DNA of 38,030 nucleotides from Campylobacterales bacterium (GTDB taxonomy: Bacteria > Campylobacterota > Campylobacteria > Campylobacterales > Sulfurimonadaceae): the NCBI GenBank assembly GCA_026390115.1, contig JAPLGO010000039.1, positions 1 to 38,030 on the forward strand, written 5' to 3'. Position numbers and translations under genes: made by a program. The notes beneath the pieces are model-generated. The model was not told the DNA's origin, ran no database searches, and worked only from the letters and a program-made list of their open reading frames with translations. Position 1 is the first letter of the stretch; each line of letters starts with the position of its first letter. Below, piece after piece: positions 32,539-38,030 of the stretch.

Positions 32539-33728
32539 TTTACAGAGTCATCTTATACCTAATATTAGGAGTAGATGCCTTAATTCTTATTCTACAGACA
32601 TCAACAATCTCTATCTCTTACCATGAAGCATCTCTACTTTATGGTGACTTTTCATTATTGCAACTTATTATAAAATTTTCACTCTACGTATTTGGGCAAA
32701 ATGACCTAGCGCTGCGGCTTCCCATGATTATTTTTCACATGTTAAGCGCATTGCTGATGTATGCAATTTCTAAAAAATATTTAAAAGATGACAGAAACAG
32801 AGTTTGGCTTGTTATAATTTTTATGTTACTGCCGGGAGTTTTAAGCTCTGCATTGCTCGTTGACAGTGCCGGTTTTATTATATTTGGACTTCTTCTTTTT
32901 GTTTATGTGTATGATAACTATTCGAAAAAATATAGCTATATTCTTTTGGCTGCATTGAGTGTTTTGGACGGGGGATTTATATATCTCTACTTCAGTTTAC
33001 TATTTTTCTCTTTTTATAGTAAAGATAAAATATTTTTTATATTGAACATGGTGCTTTTTCTGCTTTGTATGTATCTCTATGGTATAAGAACAGAGGGTTT
33101 GCCTGAAGGCTATTTTTTGGATTCTATAGGACTTTACTCTGCCGTTTTCACACCAATTGTTTTTGTCTATCTGTTTTATATTTTATATAGAAGGTTCCTA
33201 ACAAAAGAGATAGACATGTTATGGTTTATCTCAGCTATAGTTTTTCTGTTTTCACTTCTGCTTTCCTTTAGACAGAATATATATATAGAAAATTTCGCTC
33301 CCTATGTTATTCTGGCCTTGCCATTGGCTGCACAAACATTTTACTCTTCATATAGGGTGAGACTAAAAATGTTTAGAACGAGATATAAAACACTCTTTAC
33401 CGTATCTTTGATTTTTCTAATTTTCAATAGTTTGGCAGTTTTTTTTAATAAAGAAATATATTTGTTTATTGATAAACCTAAAAAACATTTTGCCTATAAA
33501 ATGCATGTGGCAAAAGAGCTAGCAGAAGCGCTTAAAGAAAAAGGTATACCATGTGCAAACACGGATAATGACATGTCAAAACGATTGAAATTTTACGGTG
33601 TAGAAAAATGTGACATGTATGATGTGATTGAGCAAGATATAAAAAATATAAAGACTGAAAATGTAACAATTAGTTACAAAAATAGGCCTATTTACACTGC
33701 GAGCGTTACTAAAATCAACATAAAATAA
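32535..33728 (+). CDS. Polytopic membrane protein, GT39-like glycosyltransferase
   Basis: A 397-residue protein with about 9-10 membrane segments from residue 5 to 315 and a soluble C-terminal end (about 320-397). The first loop YHEASLL ... LIIKFSLYVFGQNDLALRLPMIIFH resembles the ArnT/PMT (GT39) pattern, where an acidic residue before the second helix is catalytic and 'F-G-x-x-x-x-x-R-L-P' follows. Such enzymes transfer sugars from lipid carriers on the outer face of the inner membrane. The acceptor is unknown. It overlaps the amidotransferase gene by 4 bp, an odd functional pairing. Assignment moderate. Confidence 0.65.
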   Translation: MIYRVILYLILGVDALILILQTSTISISYHEASLLYGDFSLLQLIIKFSLYVFGQNDLALRLPMIIFHMLSALLMYAISKKYLKDDRNRVWLVIIFMLLPGVLSSALLVDSAGFIIFGLLLFVYVYDNYSKKYSYILLAALSVLDGGFIYLYFSLLFFSFYSKDKIFFILNMVLFLLCMYLYGIRTEGLPEGYFLDSIGLYSAVFTPIVFVYLFYILYRRFLTKEIDMLWFISAIVFLFSLLLSFRQNIYIENFAPYVILALPLAAQTFYSSYRVRLKMFRTRYKTLFTVSLIFLIFNSLAVFFNKEIYLFIDKPKKHFAYKMHVAKELAEALKEKGIPCANTDNDMSKRLKFYGVEKCDMYDVIEQDIKNIKTENVTISYKNRPIYTASVTKINIK

Positions 33729-33819
33729 ATCTATTCTATTGTAACTCTCGACTGATGATATGAATTAAATAAGGATATGCTAAAATAATCCACAAAAATA
33801 TCAAAGTAGGAAGTTTAAT

Positions 33820-35151
33820 ATGGCTCAAAAAGCGATACGAGAATATGATGGTAAAGCATTATTTTCTAAGCAATGGGAAAATTATTTTAGTGGATTTCAC
33901 TATGGATTCAAATCTGTTTTAGTTTCAAGCGGAGCAGAATTATTAGAAATCGCCAACAAACACGGCTTTGAATGGTTGAAGCAAGAAGCACTTGTAGCAA
34001 AACCGGATATGCTTTTTGGTAAAAGAGGCAAGAACGATTTAGTTCTCTTTAGAGATCAAAAACCGGGGGATGTAACACTTGCACAAGCTGCAAAATGGAT
34101 AGATGAAAAATCTGCCCATAATACTACACTTTTATCGGGACAAAGCGGAATCTTAACTCACTTCATAGTTGAGCCGTTTACTCCACACACGCAGGAACAA
34201 GAGTATTATATCTCTGCAACAACCGTTGGAGAAGATGATGTTCTTTATATGTCGGCTGAGGGCGGAATGGAAGTTGAAGAAGGGTGGGATGAAAAAGTTA
34301 TCGAAGTTGTAATCCCTATCTCTATGAGCGATGCAGATATGGAACACGCGGTAAAAGCAAATACTCCATCTGACATTCCAGCTGCTAATAAACAAGCTTT
34401 TGCAGCTTTTGCAATACAGTTTTTTAAATTTTACAGAGATATGAATTTTGCATACCTTGAAATTAATCCAATCGTTATGCTCGAAAATAACAACATGGCT
34501 ATTTTAGATTTAGTTGCAAGACTCGATGATACAGCAGGTTTTATGATGAGAGATACATGGGGAGAGATAGAGTATCCTACTGCGTTTGGTATGGAAGATC
34601 AATCACCGGAAGAGAAAGCCATCGCAGATGCAGATAGCAAATCAGGTGCTTCCCTCAAACTTACAATTTTAAATCCAATGGGAAGAATTTGGACTATGGT
34701 AGCTGGCGGTGGAGCCTCTGTTGTGTATGCAGACACAATCGCTGATTTTGCTGAAGCAAATGGCGGAAGCATAAGCGATTTAGCAAATTACGGAGAATAC
34801 TCAGGCGGTCCAACTACAAGTGAAACAAAATTTTATGCGGATACTGTAATCGACTTAATGACAAGACATAAAGACCCGCATGGCAGAGATAAAATCTTAA
34901 TCATCGGTGGAGCTATTGCTAACTTTACGGATGTTGCAAAAACATTTACAGGTATTATTCAATCTTTTGAAGTAAATGCTGAAAAAATGAAAGCTCACAA
35001 TACGAAGATATATGTAAGACGCGGCGGACCAAACTATGAAAAAGGTTTAAAAGATATTAAAGAAGCTGCAGATAGATTAGGTCTTTATATTGAAGTTTAT
35101 GGACCAGAAACGCATGTTACAGACATCGTGCGCATGGCACTAGAGAAGTAG
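33820..35151 (+). CDS. aclB: ATP-citrate lyase, AclB subunit
   Basis: A 443-residue small subunit, equivalent to the N-terminal part of the animal enzyme. The ATP-grasp, succinyl-CoA-synthetase-like half (about 1-240) begins AQKAIREYDGKALFSKQW and contains NFAYLEINPIVML and LDLVARLDDTAGF. The second half (about 255-443) has NPMGRIWTMVAGGGASVVYADTI and GEYSGGPTTSETKFYA. With AclA it cleaves citrate to acetyl-CoA and oxaloacetate with ATP, in the cytoplasm, the step that lets the TCA cycle run in reverse for CO2 fixation. The ribosome site AGGA lies eight bases before the ATG; an extended -10-like TG-C-TAAAAT is at 33778-33786. It is 9 bp before aclA. Confidence 0.95.
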   Translation: MAQKAIREYDGKALFSKQWENYFSGFHYGFKSVLVSSGAELLEIANKHGFEWLKQEALVAKPDMLFGKRGKNDLVLFRDQKPGDVTLAQAAKWIDEKSAHNTTLLSGQSGILTHFIVEPFTPHTQEQEYYISATTVGEDDVLYMSAEGGMEVEEGWDEKVIEVVIPISMSDADMEHAVKANTPSDIPAANKQAFAAFAIQFFKFYRDMNFAYLEINPIVMLENNNMAILDLVARLDDTAGFMMRDTWGEIEYPTAFGMEDQSPEEKAIADADSKSGASLKLTILNPMGRIWTMVAGGGASVVYADTIADFAEANGGSISDLANYGEYSGGPTTSETKFYADTVIDLMTRHKDPHGRDKILIIGGAIANFTDVAKTFTGIIQSFEVNAEKMKAHNTKIYVRRGGPNYEKGLKDIKEAADRLGLYIEVYGPETHVTDIVRMALEK

Positions 35152-35160
35152 GGGAAAAAT

Positions 35161-36975
35161 ATGACACAATTATTTACGAGAGACACACAAGCAATTTTTT
35201 GGAATAACAACACAACTGCAATTCAGAGAATGTTGGATTATGATTACACAATCAAGAGAAAAAAACCTTCAGTAGCGGCAATCGTAGCTCCTACAAGCGG
35301 CAGTAAATTTGAGAAGTTTTTTTACGGACCGGATGAAATTATGGTTCCTATGTACAAAACAACAGCAGCAGCAAAAGCTGCACATCCACATGCCGATGTA
35401 CTTTTAAACTTTGCATCTTTTAGAACAGCATACGATGTAACGATGGAAGCTTTGAATATTGGTGGATTTAGCTCAATTATGATTACGGCAGAGGGAATCC
35501 CTGAAAGATTGGCTCGTGGCATGAATGAGTTTGCAAGAAACAAGAATGTAACTGTAATCGGACCTGCAACAGTTGGCGCTATCGCTCCGGGTGCATTCAA
35601 AATTGCAAATATCGGTGGAACAATTGAAAATATTGTTCAATCAAAACTTCACCGTGCAGGTTCATGTGGACTTGTAACGCGATCAGGTGGTCTCTTTAAT
35701 GAGTTAAGTAATATCATTGCAATCAATGCAGATGGTATTGCAGAAGGCGTTGCTATCGGCGGAGACAGATTTGTTGGTTCAGTTTTTATCGACAACTTAC
35801 TTAGAATGGAAGCAAATCCAGAAGTAAAATACATGATTTTACTTGGCGAAGTTGGCGGTACTGAAGAGTACAAAGTAATCGACGCTATTAAAGCCGGAAA
35901 AATTAAAAAACCAATCATCGCATGGTGTATCGGTACAATAGCGAAACATTTTAGCAGTGGTGTACAATTTGGTCACGCAGGTGCTTCCGCGAACGCAGAA
36001 GCAGAGACAGCTGCAGCAAAAAATATTGCTATGGCAGAAGCCGGCATGTTCGTGCCGGAAAGTTTCAATGCTCTCCCAAATAAAATTAAAGAAGTGTATG
36101 AAAAATTAAAAGCTGAGGGTGTCGTTACAGAAATTCCTGAGCCGGATATGCTTACATGCCCTAGCGTCAGAAAGTCTAAAGAGTTTATCTGTACTATTTC
36201 TGATGACAGAGGCGATGAAGCTACATATGCAGGTTTCCCAATCTCTTCACTTGCTACTCCGGATACCGGTAAAGGTATCGGCGATGTTGTTTCACTTCTT
36301 TGGTTTAAAAAGCAGTATCCAAAATGGGCAACTGATTTTATTGAAACTGTTATCAAAACAGTGGCAGACCATGGTCCGGCTGTTTCTGGTGCACATAATG
36401 CAAAAGTAACTGCCAGAGCAGGAAAATCTGTTGTTGAGTCCCTTGTCACTGGTCTTTTAACAATCGGTCCAAGATTTGGCGGAGCAATTGACGGAGCGGC
36501 AGAATATTTCAAATATGCAGATGACAATAAACTGACTCCGGCAGAATTTTTAAATCACATGAAAAAAGTGGGTGTTCCAATCCCAGGTATCGGACATAGA
36601 ATTAAATCTCTTAAAAACCCGGATTTGAGAGTAGAGGGTTTAAAAAAATATGCTAATGCATATTTTCCATCCACTTCACTTCTTGATTATGCACTTACGG
36701 TTGAACAGTTAACTACAAGTAAAAAAGAGAATTTAATCCTTAATGTGGATGGCACAATTGGTATTTTGATGGTGGACATGTGGAGAGCTTTAGGGTACAC
36801 AGAAGAGGAAATTAATGAATTTATCTCTTCAGGAACACTAAACGCATTCTTTATAGTGGGCAGAAGTATCGGTTTTATCGGTCATGTACTTGATGAAAAA
36901 AGACTTCAAATGCCTATGTACAGACATCCAATGGATGATATTTTATATGATGTACAACTAGCAGAGAAGATTTAA
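35161..36975 (+). CDS. aclA: ATP-citrate lyase, AclA subunit
   Basis: A 604-residue catalytic subunit. The first part (about 1-320) is a succinyl-CoA-synthetase alpha-like region with the phosphohistidine in FGHAGASANAEAE (about residue 276). The C-terminal citryl-CoA lyase part (about 350-604) resembles citrate synthase: DHGPAVSGAHNAKVTARAG, GPRFGGAIDGAA and PGIGHRIKS with the catalytic His. Both activities are on one chain, as in Chlorobium-type ACL and unlike the separate citryl-CoA synthetase/lyase of Aquificales. The family length is complete. It follows aclB by 9 bp, order aclB-aclA. Two stem-loops follow. Confidence 0.96.
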   Translation: MTQLFTRDTQAIFWNNNTTAIQRMLDYDYTIKRKKPSVAAIVAPTSGSKFEKFFYGPDEIMVPMYKTTAAAKAAHPHADVLLNFASFRTAYDVTMEALNIGGFSSIMITAEGIPERLARGMNEFARNKNVTVIGPATVGAIAPGAFKIANIGGTIENIVQSKLHRAGSCGLVTRSGGLFNELSNIIAINADGIAEGVAIGGDRFVGSVFIDNLLRMEANPEVKYMILLGEVGGTEEYKVIDAIKAGKIKKPIIAWCIGTIAKHFSSGVQFGHAGASANAEAETAAAKNIAMAEAGMFVPESFNALPNKIKEVYEKLKAEGVVTEIPEPDMLTCPSVRKSKEFICTISDDRGDEATYAGFPISSLATPDTGKGIGDVVSLLWFKKQYPKWATDFIETVIKTVADHGPAVSGAHNAKVTARAGKSVVESLVTGLLTIGPRFGGAIDGAAEYFKYADDNKLTPAEFLNHMKKVGVPIPGIGHRIKSLKNPDLRVEGLKKYANAYFPSTSLLDYALTVEQLTTSKKENLILNVDGTIGILMVDMWRALGYTEEEINEFISSGTLNAFFIVGRSIGFIGHVLDEKRLQMPMYRHPMDDILYDVQLAEKI

Positions 36976-36984
36976 AAATCACTA

Positions 36985-37008
36985 CCTAAAAAAACTAAAT
37001 TTTTTAGG
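36985..37008 (+). other. Stem-loop after aclA
   Basis: CCTAAAAAA (36985-36993) pairs with TTTTTTAGG (37000-37008) around a 6-base loop, ten bases after the aclA stop. AT-rich bases follow but no clean T-run, so it may protect the mRNA 3' end rather than terminate it. Confidence 0.5.
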
Positions 37009-37032
37009 TGATAAATTTAATAAAAACTCTTA

Positions 37033-37070
37033 CTCAGGGAATCAACTTTCCCTGAGCTCTTTTTCTTTCA
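37033..37070 (+). terminator. Rho-independent terminator of aclBA
   Basis: CTCAGGGAA (37033-37041) and TTCCCTGAG (37048-37056) form a perfect 9-bp stem with a 6-base loop, followed by CTCTTTTTCTTTC. This is a typical intrinsic terminator about 60 bases after the aclA stop. Confidence 0.85.
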
Positions 37071-37129
37071 TTCTCCCTTTAAATTACAATTTGATATACT
37101 TGAGTATTTATAAAATATAGGTACAAATT

Positions 37130-37822
37130 ATGAAAAAATCATTTACATTATTAGAATTAGTTTTTGTTGTTGTTATAATTGGAGTACTTTCGGTAATTAT
37201 TATCCCAAGCACAAGATCAGATAATCTGAGAGAAGCAGCTATTCAAGTTGTTTCTCATATAAGATATACACAGCACTTGGCTATGATTGATGATAAGCTT
37301 GATACAAAGGACAGTAATTGGTATAAAAACAGATGGCAGATACAGTTTGCCAATACTGTCGGAAGTGCTAACTCTTGGTCTTATATGATTTATTCAGATT
37401 CACTTGGAGGGAGTACCGGAACGCCGGATGTAAAAGAACATGCGAAGAATCCTATGAATCCTGCAAAATTTTTAACAGGAGGATATAGTGCTGGTAATAT
37501 AGCTTATAATGATTCTATGGGCAGAGATACTGCTGAATTAAATCTTGGTAAAAAATATAGCATTATGGATGTTGATTTTTCTGCTGGATGTGAAATCGCA
37601 TCTAATAGACAAAGAATATTTTTTGATTATTTAGGCAGACCTTTTTATGGAGGTCCACATTTACAAACCAAGCCATACCATAATGGAACAAATGTCAAAA
37701 AGTTAAATAGTGACTGTAAGATACTGCTTTGCACGCATTCGTCTTGCATTAGTGCATCAAGCAATGAAAAAATAACAATAGTAATAGAGCCAGAGACAGG
37801 GTATACATATATAGATGGGTAA
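37130..37822 (+). CDS. Type IV pilin-like / pseudopilin protein
   Basis: A 230-residue protein with a class III signal: a short basic leader MKKS, then FTLLELVFVVVIIGVLSVIIIP, the hydrophobic helix of pilins and type II secretion pseudopilins, with the conserved Glu at position 5 of the mature chain. The residue before the cut is Ser, not the usual Gly. The globular part has four or more Cys (CEIAS, CKILLCTHSSC), able to form disulfides. It could be a minor pilin or GspH/FimT-like protein. No assembly genes lie nearby. It is 60 bp after the aclBA terminator. Confidence 0.8.
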   Translation: MKKSFTLLELVFVVVIIGVLSVIIIPSTRSDNLREAAIQVVSHIRYTQHLAMIDDKLDTKDSNWYKNRWQIQFANTVGSANSWSYMIYSDSLGGSTGTPDVKEHAKNPMNPAKFLTGGYSAGNIAYNDSMGRDTAELNLGKKYSIMDVDFSAGCEIASNRQRIFFDYLGRPFYGGPHLQTKPYHNGTNVKKLNSDCKILLCTHSSCISASSNEKITIVIEPETGYTYIDG

Positions 37823-37905
37823 AGCCCTGAATAGCACATAAAATAATTTTTTACAAACATTTCAAATCCTCACAAAATTTAAGAACTATTTAAGCAACTA
37901 CCCCC

Positions 37906-38030
37906 TATAATTCCCGTCCACAAACACAGAGACCTAGAGTTTAGGCCTAGAGAAACTTCAAGTAGAAGCTATCGAGATGAGTTTGAGATCATTGAAAACT
38001 AAGCAAGTAAATAGATTTAATAATAACTAT
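37906..38030 (+). promoter_or_regulatory. Probable rRNA operon promoter and leader
   Basis: TATAAT (37906-37911) is followed by a GC-rich TCCCGTCC discriminator, as in stringently controlled stable-RNA promoters. The next 110 bases are non-coding and include GATCATTGAAAACTAAGCAA (37988-38007), which resembles the box A / pre-16S leader element (GATC-TTTGAAAACT type) found upstream of 16S rRNA in Campylobacterota. The 16S gene would begin beyond the right edge. The -35 is poor. Assignment by resemblance only. Confidence 0.6.

Noticed and set aside
35973-36527. 184-codon minus-strand frame opposite aclA
   Set aside because: Antisense to conserved AclA sequence with no ribosome site; a shadow of the coding strand.

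Overview
The window looks like the chromosome of a Sulfurimonas-type member of the Campylobacterota (formerly Epsilonproteobacteria). The genes that point there are a two-subunit ATP-citrate lyase (aclBA, key step of the reverse TCA cycle), a cbpA-hspR heat-shock pair, a single-domain FlgJ, a Campylobacter-style sigma-54 promoter before flgI, and an AT-rich background. The genus is an inference; no rRNA gene body is inside the window to settle it.

Left accessory region (1-4933). All genes run on the minus strand. In transcription order: a 5' stub of uvrB that breaks off at codon 103; two type II toxin-antitoxin pairs; about 0.5 kb without genes; a Dam-type adenine methyltransferase; and a HerA/FtsK-like ATPase that appears to lack its C-terminus. 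Three copies of a repeat of up to 130 bp separate the uvrB stub and the toxin-antitoxin pairs. In both pairs the toxin stop codon lies exactly 6 bp from the repeat, so the array looks like tandem gene cassettes added at a break in uvrB. This is the most unusual structure in the window.

Signalling region (5012-9554). A multi-PAS diguanylate cyclase is split in two by a frameshift in a CT repeat. A second, membrane-anchored GAF-PAS-GGDEF protein follows. Next come yaeQ, three small genes of unknown function and a tRNA-Arg(GCG).

Housekeeping region (11400-24790). On the minus strand lie perR-like, prs, lepA and comF, then grpE-dnaK. The 3' end of dnaK is followed by decayed tandem copies of its own last codons. 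On the plus strand are a PAS/SpoIIE phosphatase, purH and cbpA-hspR; pfkA and murA are on the minus strand. HAIR-like operators (sites for the repressor HspR) sit on top of near-consensus promoters before both grpE-dnaK and cbpA-hspR. The window therefore holds a repressor, its own operator and a second target operon.

Right region (24896-38030). A compact cluster encodes a DnaQ-like exonuclease, rsmD and two unknowns. Then comes a flagellar operon flgI-flgJ-flgM-flgN-flgK with sigma-54- and sigma-28-like promoters, a lone OppC-type permease, a pabA/trpG amidotransferase overlapping a GT39-like membrane protein, aclB-aclA with terminators, and a type IV pilin-like protein. The last 150 bases look like the promoter and leader of an rRNA operon whose 16S gene would start just beyond the window.

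All positions were read by eye from the sequence. Family names rest on recognised motifs; no database search was possible.
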